A DNA stretch of 13,618 nucleotides, from NCBI GenBank assembly GCA_036403515.1, contig DASWQV010000071.1, forward strand, positions 1 to 13,618, read 5' to 3'. Both the position numbers and the translations under genes were made by a program. Shown here one piece after another: positions 1 to 6,995 of the stretch. The notes beneath the pieces were generated by a model, which saw only the letters and a list, made by a program, of their open reading frames with translations, made no database searches and was not told the DNA's origin. This stretch comes from VRUE01 sp036403515 (GTDB lineage Bacteria; Actinomycetota; Thermoleophilia; Solirubrobacterales; 70-9). How positions within the stretch are numbered: position 1 is the stretch's first letter; each line of letters starts with the position of its first letter.

Positions 1-40
1 CCCAAAACACTCCAGCGAGGCTCCTGCCGAGCGTTTTGGG
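1..40 (-). terminator. Hairpin element downstream of htrA, copy 1 of a repeat
   Basis: CCCAAAACACTC at 1-12 faces GAGCGTTTTGGG at 29-40. The single A/C discordance becomes a G-U wobble in the minus-strand transcript, so that RNA can form a continuous 12-bp stem around a 16-base loop. It lies 34-73 bases past the htrA stop, where a terminator is expected, but no clean U-run follows the stem (the U4 is inside the arm). A second, shorter GC hairpin (CCGGC 50-54 with GCCGG 61-65) lies between it and htrA. The same 12-mer plus GGCTCC at the same offset recurs at the right edge of the window, so this is a dispersed repeat and not a one-off. Terminator function is inferred. Confidence 0.5.
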
Positions 41-73
41 AAGTGCCACCCGGCCGCTCCGCCGGCCCCGCGC

Positions 74-1273
74 CTATTCCGCCGTTTTGGGCCGCACGCC
101 GAGCGTGACCGTCACGGTCTTTTCTTCGTCGTGACCCCGCAGCAACGTCAATTCCATCTTGTCGCCCGGCTGCGCCGAGTTGACCGCGTTGATCACGTCT
201 TCCATCGAGCTGATCGACTTGCCGTCGACTTCGGTGATGATGTCGCCGCCGAGCGTGACCTTGGCGCCTTCGATCGTCGCTTCGGTGTCTCCACCCTCGA
301 CGCCGGCCTTGTCCGCCGGGCCATCTTTGACGACTTCGTTGATCAGGACGCCTTTTTCGACCGGCAGCTTCAGCGCCTTGGCGACGGCCGGCGTGACGCT
401 GCCGCCGTTGATGCCGAGGAAGGCGTGCTTCACTTCGCCGTGCTGCTCGATCTGTTCGGCCACTTCACGGGCGGTGTTGATCGGAACCGCGAAGCCGATG
501 CCGACGTTGCCATCATTGCCACCACCGGTCTGGATCTGCGAGTTGATCCCGATCACCCGCCCTTCGGAGTCGATCAGCGGGCCGCCGGAGTTGCCGGGAT
601 TGATCGCGGCGTCGGTCTGAATCACATGCGAGATCGAGAAGCCGTTGGGCGCCTGGATCTGGCGCTGCAGGGCGGAGACGATGCCCGCGGTCACGGTGCG
701 GTCGAGTCCGAACGGGTTGCCGATCGCGACGACCGGATCGCCGACCTGGACCTGGGCCGAGTTGCCGAGTGAGAGTGGGTGCTGCTGGCTGGCCGGCACG
801 TCGACTTTGAGCAGCGCCACATCGGTTGCCGGGTCGGCGCCGACGACTTCGGCTTCGTGACTGGTGTCCGATGAGCCAAGCCTGACCTCGACCTTCGTCG
901 CGCCTTCGACCACGTGGTTGTTGGTGAGGATGTGCCCGTCGTTGTCGATCAGGAAGCCGGAGCCAGTGGCGATGCCGCCGCCGCGCGATTCCCCTTCGCC
1001 GAACGGGGTCAACGGTGAAGCCGTTTCTTCCGCGGCCTCGGTCGATTCGATGAAGGCGACCCCCGGCCCGTCGTGGCTGTAGATCTGGTTCACCGTGCTC
1101 GAGTCCTGGCTTTCCCTGTTGGCAACCGGCGCGGTGAGCGGCGCCGGTATCGCGGTCGTGGTCGTCGTCTTCGAGTCGACCCAGCCCGCCGAGATCGCGA
1201 TGGCAAAGAAGGCTGCGACGACAGCGCCACCGAGGAGCGCGGAGCCAAATGGGGTGCGCAGGAATCTCTTCAT
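74..1273 (-). CDS. HtrA/DegP-family membrane-anchored serine protease (S1C) with PDZ domain
   Basis: This 399-residue protein is a trypsin-like periplasmic or extracytoplasmic quality-control protease. The N-terminus has a short basic cytoplasmic stretch, one hydrophobic segment at about residues 11-30, then a Thr/Pro-rich linker. The protease domain follows, with the triad His120 (TNNHVV), Asp151 (ATDVALL) and Ser229 (GNSGGPL). A single PDZ domain occupies about 285-395 (FLGINGG start, GGDIITEVDGKSI core). Length and layout match actinobacterial S1C proteases. It is the last gene of the block, 74 bases downstream of trpC, with no metabolic link to tryptophan synthesis. A -10-like TACAGT lies 9 bases before the ATG and no Shine-Dalgarno is seen, so it may have its own promoter. 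Family assignment is very secure; orthology to DegP, DegQ or PepD specifically is not. Confidence 0.96.
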   Translation of the reverse strand: MKRFLRTPFGSALLGGAVVAAFFAIAISAGWVDSKTTTTTAIPAPLTAPVANRESQDSSTVNQIYSHDGPGVAFIESTEAAEETASPLTPFGEGESRGGGIATGSGFLIDNDGHILTNNHVVEGATKVEVRLGSSDTSHEAEVVGADPATDVALLKVDVPASQQHPLSLGNSAQVQVGDPVVAIGNPFGLDRTVTAGIVSALQRQIQAPNGFSISHVIQTDAAINPGNSGGPLIDSEGRVIGINSQIQTGGGNDGNVGIGFAVPINTAREVAEQIEQHGEVKHAFLGINGGSVTPAVAKALKLPVEKGVLINEVVKDGPADKAGVEGGDTEATIEGAKVTLGGDIITEVDGKSISSMEDVINAVNSAQPGDKMELTLLRGHDEEKTVTVTLGVRPKTAE

Positions 1274-1282
1274 CGTCTGGGC

Positions 1283-1288
1283 ACTGTA
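1283..1288 (-). promoter_or_regulatory. Candidate -10 box for htrA
   Basis: On the minus strand TACAGT (fits TANNNT) ends 9 bases before the htrA ATG, in the 74-base gap after trpC. Transcription from it would begin only a base or two before the start codon, giving a nearly leaderless mRNA. No convincing -35 is visible. Inference from spacing only. Confidence 0.35.
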
Positions 1289-1347
1289 GGTGGCGACCCT
1301 CAGCGATTCCTAAACGGCCCGCAAAAGGCAGTTAAATTCGAGCGGCT

Positions 1348-2154
1348 TCAGGGCAGGCGGTGCTCATGGGTGCCCTCGTCGCCGCCGGTCAGCTCGCGGG
1401 TCTTCGCCTCAGGATCAGCGGCACTCATCAGCGCCCCGCCGATCAAGACGGCGTCGACGCCGACGCGCTCCAGCTCCTCCAGCTCGGCGCGCGATGAGAT
1501 GCCGCTCTCGGCGACAGCGGTCTTGCCCGCGGGCACGTCGGGCATCAGCTCATAGGTGGTCGAGATATCCACCGTGCCGGCGTCCAGATCGCGATTGTTG
1601 ATGCCGATCACGTCGGCGTCGAGCTCGAGCGCACGTTGGAGCTCCTCTGCGTCGTGGACCTCGACCAGGCAGTCGAGATCGAGCCCGCGGGCCTCCTCGT
1701 ACATCGCGCGCAGCTCGCGATCCTCGAGGGCGCGGACGATCAGCAGCACGGCGTCGGCGCCATGCACCGCCGCCTCGTAGAGCTGGTAAGGATCGACGAT
1801 GAAGTCCTTGCGCAGAATCGGCAGGTCGCAGGCGGCGCGGGCGGCACGTAGGTCCTCGAGCGAGCCGCCGAAGTGGCGCTCGTCGGTCAGCACGGAGAGC
1901 GCAGCCGCGCCGCCGCGCTCGTAGGCGCCGACCTGCTCGGCGACCGTGGCCGAGGCGGCGATCTCGCCGGCGCTCGGTGAGCGCCGCTTGAACTCGGAGA
2001 TCAGCGAGAGGCCGGGTCGAACCAGCGCCTCGTTGAAGGGGCGGTCCTGGCCGCGGCCGGAAAGGCGCGACTCGAGGTCCGCGTGCGGAACCTGTCCGCG
2101 GCGCTCCTCCACCCCTTCTCGCGCTACCGAAATCAGCTGCTCGATCATTGCCAC
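1348..2154 (-). CDS. trpC: Indole-3-glycerol phosphate synthase
   Basis: TrpC closes the indole ring: 1-(o-carboxyphenylamino)-1-deoxyribulose 5-phosphate gives indole-3-glycerol phosphate, CO2 and water. The 268-residue protein shows the full set of IGPS signatures in order: SEFKRRSPS at about 53-61 (catalytic Lys56), the LTDERHFGG loop near 89-97, LRKDFIVDPYQ with catalytic Lys116, VEVH with Glu165, GINNRDL near 184-190 and AESGIS near 215-220. Length is normal for a single-function TrpC with no TrpF fusion. The annotated start is GTG; an ATG two codons downstream (2148) is an equally good alternative. It lies 14 bases after trpD, so it is very probably the last gene of the hisIE-trpEGDC unit. 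Confidence 0.97.
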   Translation of the reverse strand: MAMIEQLISVAREGVEERRGQVPHADLESRLSGRGQDRPFNEALVRPGLSLISEFKRRSPSAGEIAASATVAEQVGAYERGGAAALSVLTDERHFGGSLEDLRAARAACDLPILRKDFIVDPYQLYEAAVHGADAVLLIVRALEDRELRAMYEEARGLDLDCLVEVHDAEELQRALELDADVIGINNRDLDAGTVDISTTYELMPDVPAGKTAVAESGISSRAELEELERVGVDAVLIGGALMSAADPEAKTRELTGGDEGTHEHRLP

Positions 2155-2168
2155 TTGACAGCCGAAGC

Positions 2169-3200
2169 CTAGAGGGCCAGCGCGGCCGTCGTTGCGACGA
2201 GGCGCTCGAGCAGCTCGCGCGCCGCGCCTGAATCGACCGCCGAGGCCGCGCTCTCGACCCCGTCGACAAGGCTCTCGGCCTTGCCGCCGACGTAGATCGC
2301 GGCGCCGGCGTTGAGCAGGACCAGGTGGCGACGGGGCCCGGCCTCACCGCCGAGGACGGCGCGGCAGGCGGCGGCGTTTTCCTCCGGGCTCCCCCCCGCC
2401 ACGTACTCGGGCTCGGCTTCAGCGAAGCCGAAATCGCCGGGCTCGACGAAGCGCTCAGCGGTGCGCCCATCCTCGACCTCGATCACCCTCGTGCGCGCCG
2501 AGATCGAGATCTCGTCGACTCCATCGTCGGCGGCGACGACCATCGCGCGGACGCTGCCGAGGCCGACCAGCGCCTCGGCGATCGTCTCCTGGTAGTGGCG
2601 GTCGGAGACGCCGAGCAACTGGCGCGGCGCGCCGGCGGGATTGGTCAGCGGACCGAGGAAGTTGAAGATCGTCCGCACGCCGAGGTCCTTGCGGACAGGC
2701 GCGACGTGCGCCATCGCCTTGTGGTGGCGGGGGGCGAACATGAAGCCGAAGCCGATCTCCTCGATGCAGCGGCCGACCTGCTCGGGCTCGAGCTCGATGT
2801 TGACGCCGAGCGCCTCGAGCAGGTCGGCGGAGCCGCAGCGGCTGGTGTTGGACCGGTTGCCGTGCTTGGCGACAGCGCAGCCCGCCGCTGCCGCGACCAG
2901 CGCCGCGGTTGTCGAGACGTTGAAGGTGGACGGGCCGCCACCGGTGCCCGCGGTGTCGACCAGGTCGGCGCGGGAGGTCGAAACCGGCGCCGCGAGCGAG
3001 CGCATCGTGCGGGCCAGACCGACCAGCTCGGGCACGGTCTCGCCCTTCGCCCGCAGGGCGATCAGGAAGGCCGCCGTCTGGACCTCGCCGCTGCGCCCCT
3101 CCATGATCTCGGCGAGCACCGCGGCGGCATGGTCCGCCGTGAGATGGTCCCCAGCGCAGACCGCATCGATCGCCCGAGTGACGATTTCGTTGGGCGTCAC
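2169..3200 (-). CDS. trpD: Anthranilate phosphoribosyltransferase
   Basis: TrpD transfers phosphoribose from PRPP to anthranilate. The 343-residue protein has the expected features: an N-terminal helical bundle, then DTAGTGGG at about 82-89 (PRPP diphosphate binding), KHGNRS at 112-117 followed by GSADLLEALGV, and the anthranilate-site region FAPRHHKAM ... RTIFNFLGPLTNPA. It is a stand-alone enzyme, not fused to TrpG. The start is GTG; GGTGAG lies only 3 bases upstream and GGAAGG 12 bases upstream, the latter partly inside the descending arm of the trpG-trpD hairpin. This is the only gap inside the trp genes large enough (64 bases) to hold regulation. Confidence 0.97.
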   Translation of the reverse strand: MTPNEIVTRAIDAVCAGDHLTADHAAAVLAEIMEGRSGEVQTAAFLIALRAKGETVPELVGLARTMRSLAAPVSTSRADLVDTAGTGGGPSTFNVSTTAALVAAAAGCAVAKHGNRSNTSRCGSADLLEALGVNIELEPEQVGRCIEEIGFGFMFAPRHHKAMAHVAPVRKDLGVRTIFNFLGPLTNPAGAPRQLLGVSDRHYQETIAEALVGLGSVRAMVVAADDGVDEISISARTRVIEVEDGRTAERFVEPGDFGFAEAEPEYVAGGSPEENAAACRAVLGGEAGPRRHLVLLNAGAAIYVGGKAESLVDGVESAASAVDSGAARELLERLVATTAALAL

Positions 3201-3214
3201 CGTCTCACCACACC

Positions 3215-3263
3215 CTTCCGGTGCGCCTTATCCCCCTTATTCGGGGAAAAAGCGCACCGGAAG
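3215..3263 (-). repeat. Long imperfect hairpin between trpG and trpD
   Basis: Arms CTTCCGGTGCGC (3215-3226) and GCGCACCGGAAG (3252-3263) are perfectly complementary over 12 bp. The stem continues inward after one mismatch with 2 bp (3228-3229 with 3249-3250), another mismatch, then TCCCC/GGGGA (3231-3235 with 3243-3247), leaving a 7-base loop. It begins one base after the trpG stop codon and ends 14 bases before the trpD GTG, so it almost fills the gap. No U-run follows on the minus strand, so a simple intrinsic terminator is unlikely. A 3'-end-stabilising or processing hairpin, a translation control of trpD, or a mobile palindrome are all open. Confidence 0.85.
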
Positions 3264-3264
3264 C

Positions 3265-3831
3265 TCATTTGGCGCCCCCTAGGAAGTTGGCCAGCAGGTG
3301 CTTGCCCTGGGGCGTGAGCACTGACTCGGGGTGAAACTGGACGCCCTCGGCGGGCAGCTCGCGATGCCGAGCACCCATCACCACGTCGCCGAAGCTGGCG
3401 CTCAACTCCAGCTCGTCGGGGAGCTGTGGGTCCGCGACCAGCGAGTGGTAGCGGCCGGCGACGAACGGGGTCGGCAGGCCGGCGTAGAGGGTCCGGCCGT
3501 CGTGCTCGATCTCCGCCTCCTTGCCGTGCACGGGCTCGCCCTGAACCGTGCGACCGCCAAAGGCCTCGACCAGCGACTGGTGGCCGAGGCAGACGCCGAG
3601 CACCGGCGTGCCCGCTTCGGCGAAGCGGCGGATTGCCTCGACCGAGATCCCGGCCTCCGCCGGCGTGCAGGGACCCGGCGAGACGACGAGGCGCTCAGCA
3701 TCGCGCTCGAGCAGCTCGTCGACCGTCGCCTTGTCGTTGCGGATCACCTCGAGCTCCGCGCCCAGCTCGCCCAGGTACTGGACCAGGTTGTAGGTGAAGG
3801 AGTCGTAGTTGTCGATTACGAGGACTTTCAT
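3265..3831 (-). CDS. trpG: Anthranilate synthase component II, glutamine amidotransferase
   Basis: TrpG is the class I glutaminase subunit that supplies ammonia to TrpE. From the ATG at 3831 it is 188 residues, the usual size. The start IDNYDSFTYNLVQYL is diagnostic; VVSPGPCTP forms the oxyanion region; the nucleophile elbow GVCLGHQ holds Cys81, and the other triad residues are His167 and Glu169 in FHPES. The reading frame stays open far upstream into trpE, but that extension is low-complexity Ser/Arg/Thr shadow sequence and is rejected. It starts 7 bases after the trpE stop, giving close coupling to its partner subunit. The same protein may also serve as PabA in folate synthesis, which the sequence cannot decide. 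Confidence 0.96.
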   Translation of the reverse strand: MKVLVIDNYDSFTYNLVQYLGELGAELEVIRNDKATVDELLERDAERLVVSPGPCTPAEAGISVEAIRRFAEAGTPVLGVCLGHQSLVEAFGGRTVQGEPVHGKEAEIEHDGRTLYAGLPTPFVAGRYHSLVADPQLPDELELSASFGDVVMGARHRELPAEGVQFHPESVLTPQGKHLLANFLGGAK

Positions 3832-3838
3832 CGTCGCC

Positions 3839-5368
3839 TCAGGGCCAATCCGGCTGTTCGCAGGCCAACTCGACCGCGCGGAAGACCGCCCGGGCCTTGT
3901 TGACCGACTCGTTGTACTCGTAGGCCGGCTTCGCGTCGGCGACCGTGCCGCCGCCGGCCTGGACGTGGATCTGGCCGTCCTTGACGACGACGGTGCGGAT
4001 GTGGATCGCTGTGTCGAGGTCGCCGTTCCAGGAGAGGTAGCCGATCGCGCCGCCGTAGGAGCAGCGCTTGATTGGCTCGAGCTCATCGATGATCTGCATT
4101 GCTCGCACCTTTGGGGCGCCTGACAGCGTCCCCGCCGGCAGAGCCGAGCGCAGCACGTCCATCGCGCCGACGTCCTCGCGCAGGGTGCCGGAGACCTGGC
4201 TGACGATGTGCAGCACGTGGGAGTAGGTCTCGACGACCATCAGCTCGTCGACGGAGACCGAGCCGTACTCGCATACCCTGCCGAGGTCGTTGCGGCCGAG
4301 ATCGACCAGCATCACGTGCTCGGCCCGCTCCTTGGGATCGTTGACGAGGCGCTCGGCCAGGCGGCGATCCTCCTCCTCGTTGGCGCCGCGCGGGTAGGTG
4401 CCGGCGATCGGCCTGGTCTCGACTGAGCGGCCCGTGACTTTGACCAGCGGCTCCGGCGAGGCGCCGGCGATCTGGAAGTCGCCGAACTCGAGGAAGTACA
4501 TGTAGGGCGAGGGATTGACCGCGCGCAGGCCGCGGTAGACCGAGAAGGCCTCGACCGGCGCCGGCGCCGAGAAGCGCTGTGAGGGGACGACCTGGAAGGC
4601 GTCCCCGGCGTGCACGTAGGAGACGATCCGCTCGATCGCAGCTTCGAATGCATCGCGCTCGATGTTCGAGACGAACTGCGGCGGCTCGGCGATAGCCGGC
4701 TGCTTGGGCGCCGGAACGGCGCCGCCCAAGCGCTGGCGGGCATCGGCAATCGCCACCGCGGCGCGCTCGTAGGCGGCATCGATCCCGCCCTCGTCGTCCG
4801 CGAACGCGCAGGCCATGATCGTCAGCTCGTGGCGCAGGTGGTCGAAGACGAGCAGCAGATCGGTGACCATCAGCGCCATGTCGGGCAAGCCGAGCGGGTC
4901 CGGATTGGGCTCGCCGAGCGGCTCGACCGTGCGGACGAGGTCGTAACCGAAGAAGCCGACGGCGCCGCCGGCAAACGGCGGCAGGCCATCGACCGGCGCC
5001 AGCCTGAAGCCGGAGAGGCGCTCGGCGACGGCCGCGTAGGGGTCAGGTGCGTCGCTCGACGCCCCCTCGGAATCGCTCAGCACGCCGTCGCTCCAGCGCA
5101 GCACCGAGCGGGGCCGGAAGCCGACGAAGGAGTAGCGGCCGACCTGACCCTGCTCGGCGGACTCGAGCAGGAAGCAGGGCGCGCCCTCTGGCTCTCCGGC
5201 GCGCAGCTTGAGGAAGGCGGAGACGGGAGTCTCGCAGTCGTCGAGCAGCCGGGCGCAGATCGGCACGACGTTGCCCTGCTGGGCCAGCGCCCGAGCCTCG
5301 CCGAGGCTCGGCTCGAGTCGCAGTTGAGAAGAATCCCGCGCTCGTGTCCCCGAGGCGCTGGACATCAT
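3839..5368 (-). CDS. trpE: Anthranilate synthase component I
   Basis: TrpE converts chorismate and ammonia to anthranilate, the first committed step to tryptophan. The 509-residue protein has the N-terminal regulatory region with LLES at 67-70 and GRYSFVG at 77-83, the classic tryptophan feedback site, so allosteric inhibition is likely retained. The C-terminal chorismate-binding domain shows GDAFQVVPSQRF, RPIAGTYPRG, LVDLGRNDLGRV, LPAGTLSGAPKVRAM and QAGGGTVADAKP, all typical. Two adjacent ATG codons offer the start (5368 or 5365); the stop of hisIE is 18 bases upstream. There is no leader peptide or attenuator between hisIE and trpE. A PabB-like aminodeoxychorismate synthase is the main alternative, but the adjoining trpGDC supports TrpE. 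Confidence 0.96.
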   Translation of the reverse strand: MMSSASGTRARDSSQLRLEPSLGEARALAQQGNVVPICARLLDDCETPVSAFLKLRAGEPEGAPCFLLESAEQGQVGRYSFVGFRPRSVLRWSDGVLSDSEGASSDAPDPYAAVAERLSGFRLAPVDGLPPFAGGAVGFFGYDLVRTVEPLGEPNPDPLGLPDMALMVTDLLLVFDHLRHELTIMACAFADDEGGIDAAYERAAVAIADARQRLGGAVPAPKQPAIAEPPQFVSNIERDAFEAAIERIVSYVHAGDAFQVVPSQRFSAPAPVEAFSVYRGLRAVNPSPYMYFLEFGDFQIAGASPEPLVKVTGRSVETRPIAGTYPRGANEEEDRRLAERLVNDPKERAEHVMLVDLGRNDLGRVCEYGSVSVDELMVVETYSHVLHIVSQVSGTLREDVGAMDVLRSALPAGTLSGAPKVRAMQIIDELEPIKRCSYGGAIGYLSWNGDLDTAIHIRTVVVKDGQIHVQAGGGTVADAKPAYEYNESVNKARAVFRAVELACEQPDWP

Positions 5369-5386
5369 CGGGCTGCCACCGACCTG

Positions 5387-6034
5387 CTAGCGGCGACGGC
5401 CATTGAGCACTTCCATCGCGGCGGACTGCGGGACCTCGCGCGCGGCGAGCAAAACGGCGAGGTGGTAGAGCAGGTCGGCGGCCTCTTCGGCGACACGCTC
5501 CTCGGACTCCTCGCGGGCGGCGCGGACCACCTCCTCGGCCTCCTCCTCGACCTTCTCGCCGATCAGCTTCGGGTCATCGAGCAGTTGCACGGTGTAGCTG
5601 CCCTCGGGCCGCTCGGCGGCCCGGCTGCGCAGCGTCCGCTCCAGCGTCGCGAGCGCCTCGTGCGCGACCGGCGCCGGCTCACCCGCCACAGCCGGAGCGT
5701 CCACCTCGGTCGCCGCCGATCCACCCAGCTCGCGATAAAAGCAGCTGCGCTGCCCGGTATGGCAGGCCGGCCCGGTCGGCTCAACCAGAGCGACGATCGC
5801 ATCACCGTCGCAGTCATAGCGCAGCTGACGCAGCTTCAGCACGTTGCCCGAAGTTTCCCCCTTGCGCCAAATCTCCCCACGCGAGCGACTGAAGAAGTGC
5901 ATCTCCCCCGTCTCAACCGTCAATTGCAACGACTCCTCATTGGCATAGGCAACCGTCAGCACCTCTCCACTGAAGTGATCCTGCGCCACAACGGGAATCA
6001 GCCCGCGCTCATCGAATTTGAGCTCGTCGAACAC
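5387..6034 (-). CDS. hisIE: Bifunctional phosphoribosyl-AMP cyclohydrolase / phosphoribosyl-ATP pyrophosphatase
   Basis: This fusion carries out the second and third steps of histidine synthesis. The HisI half shows GLIPVVAQD, the WRKGETSGN loop, DCDGDA (metal ligands) and GPACHTGQRSCFY (zinc cysteines). After an Ala/Pro-rich linker near 110-130 comes HisE, with the acidic helix LIGEKVEEEAEEVV and EEAADLLYHLAVLLA. From GTG 6034 it is 215 residues, the usual fusion length, with about ten residues before GLIPVV as in homologues. An ATG at 6085 has a good AGGGGGAG upstream and would add 17 residues (two Cys, poor codon usage) not expected in the family; both starts remain possible. The first third of HisI uses more A/T-ending codons than its neighbours. 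It heads the trp genes, 18 bases before trpE. Confidence 0.93.
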   Translation of the reverse strand: MFDELKFDERGLIPVVAQDHFSGEVLTVAYANEESLQLTVETGEMHFFSRSRGEIWRKGETSGNVLKLRQLRYDCDGDAIVALVEPTGPACHTGQRSCFYRELGGSAATEVDAPAVAGEPAPVAHEALATLERTLRSRAAERPEGSYTVQLLDDPKLIGEKVEEEAEEVVRAAREESEERVAEEAADLLYHLAVLLAAREVPQSAAMEVLNGRRR

Positions 6035-6040
6035 CAAGCA

Positions 6041-6046
6041 ATCGTA
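6041..6046 (-). promoter_or_regulatory. Candidate -10 box for a leaderless hisIE-trp transcript
   Basis: TACGAT on the minus strand ends 6 bases before the GTG at 6034, the spacing expected for a leaderless actinobacterial mRNA. A TTCACT, agreeing with four of six -35 positions, lies 16 bases further upstream. It sits just beyond the era stop, in a locally less GC-rich stretch. It competes with the alternative start at 6085. Confidence 0.35.
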
Positions 6047-6101
6047 TGTCAGGCATGCAGGCAGTGAACGCGTGCTCGCCCCCATCCCTCGCCGCTCCCC
6101 C

Positions 6102-6995
6102 TCACTCGATCCCAAGCCGATCAAGAAGATCCTCATCACGACGCCAGTGGCTGCGCACACGGACCTTCAGGTCCAGGTGAACCTTGTCCCCCAGCTCCGC
6201 TTCGAGCGAGCGGCGCGCGCCGGCGCCGATCTCGCCCACCTTGGCGCCGCCCTTACCGATCAGGATGCGCTTCTGCGACTCGGTCTCTGCCCAGACCTCG
6301 GCGTTGACGGTGACCAGGCCGTCCTCGCGCTGATCTACCTCCTTGACCGCGACCTCGACCGAGTGCGGGATCTCGTCGCGGGTGCGATTGAGGACCTGCT
6401 CGCGGATCAGCTCGGCCAGCAGCAGCTCGCTGGACTGGTCGCTGTTGTCCTCCGGGGGATAGAGGTAGTGGCCCTCCGGCATCAGCTCCGCCATCCGGTC
6501 GACCAGAGCCGCGACGCCCTCGCCGCCGCTGGCGCTGATCGGAAAGACCTCGTCGACGCCGCCCAGCTCTGCCGCCTGAGCCAGGACCGGGACCAGCTCG
6601 TTCGGGCCCAGCCGATCGATCTTGTTGACGGCGCAGATCGTCGGCAGCTTGGAGCCGGCGCCGAGCAGGGCGCGGGCGATGAAGCGATCGCCGGGGCCGA
6701 CGCCCTCCTCTCCGTTGATCACGACGAGGGCCAGGTCGGAATCGGCGAGCTCGCGCTCGACCCGCTTCTGCATCCGCTCGGTGAGCACGTCGCGGGGGCG
6801 CTGCACGCCGGGCAGGTCGACGAGGACGAGCTGGCGGCCACCCTCAACGTCGGTGTGGATGCCGCGGATCGCCCGGCGGGTCGTCTGCGGGCGCATCGAG
6901 ACGATCGCGACGCGACTGCCGACGATCTGGTTGACCAGGGTCGACTTGCCGACATTGGGCCGACCGGCGAGGCCGACGAAACCGGAGCGGGTCAC
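6102..6995 (-). CDS. era: GTPase Era, 16S rRNA maturation factor
   Basis: Era binds the 3' end of 16S rRNA and couples 30S assembly to growth. The 297-residue protein has the GTPase domain with G1 GRPNVGKS (11-18), the Thr pair before GIHT (G2), G3 DLPG (60-63), G4 NKID (124-127) and G5 SAS (154-156). It is followed by a KH RNA-binding domain with IGKGGAKVGEIG near 246-257 and the typical Era ending. G3 reads DLPG where DTPG is usual, a modest oddity. The GTG start overlaps the ybeY TGA in GTGA, so the two are probably translationally coupled. Both proteins act on 16S 3' end formation, so the pairing makes functional sense. Full length, no sign of damage. Confidence 0.98.
   Translation of the reverse strand: MTRSGFVGLAGRPNVGKSTLVNQIVGSRVAIVSMRPQTTRRAIRGIHTDVEGGRQLVLVDLPGVQRPRDVLTERMQKRVERELADSDLALVVINGEEGVGPGDRFIARALLGAGSKLPTICAVNKIDRLGPNELVPVLAQAAELGGVDEVFPISASGGEGVAALVDRMAELMPEGHYLYPPEDNSDQSSELLLAELIREQVLNRTRDEIPHSVEVAVKEVDQREDGLVTVNAEVWAETESQKRILIGKGGAKVGEIGAGARRSLEAELGDKVHLDLKVRVRSHWRRDEDLLDRLGIE

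Noticed and set aside
2325..3317. Long plus-strand open frame opposite trpD
   Set aside because: It is antisense to a clear TrpD, is rich in Arg/Asp/Gly as expected from a GC-rich shadow, and shows no domain.
3832..4086. N-terminal extension of the trpG frame into trpE
   Set aside because: Ser/Thr/Arg-rich shadow sequence; the genuine TrpG start MKVLVIDNYDSF is at 3831.
5369..5386. Possible trp leader/attenuator before trpE
   Set aside because: Only 18 bases separate hisIE and trpE, so there is no room for a leader peptide or alternative stems.
4610..6067. 485-codon plus-strand open frame opposite trpE and hisIE
   Set aside because: Composition and lack of motifs mark it as a shadow of two well-identified minus-strand genes.
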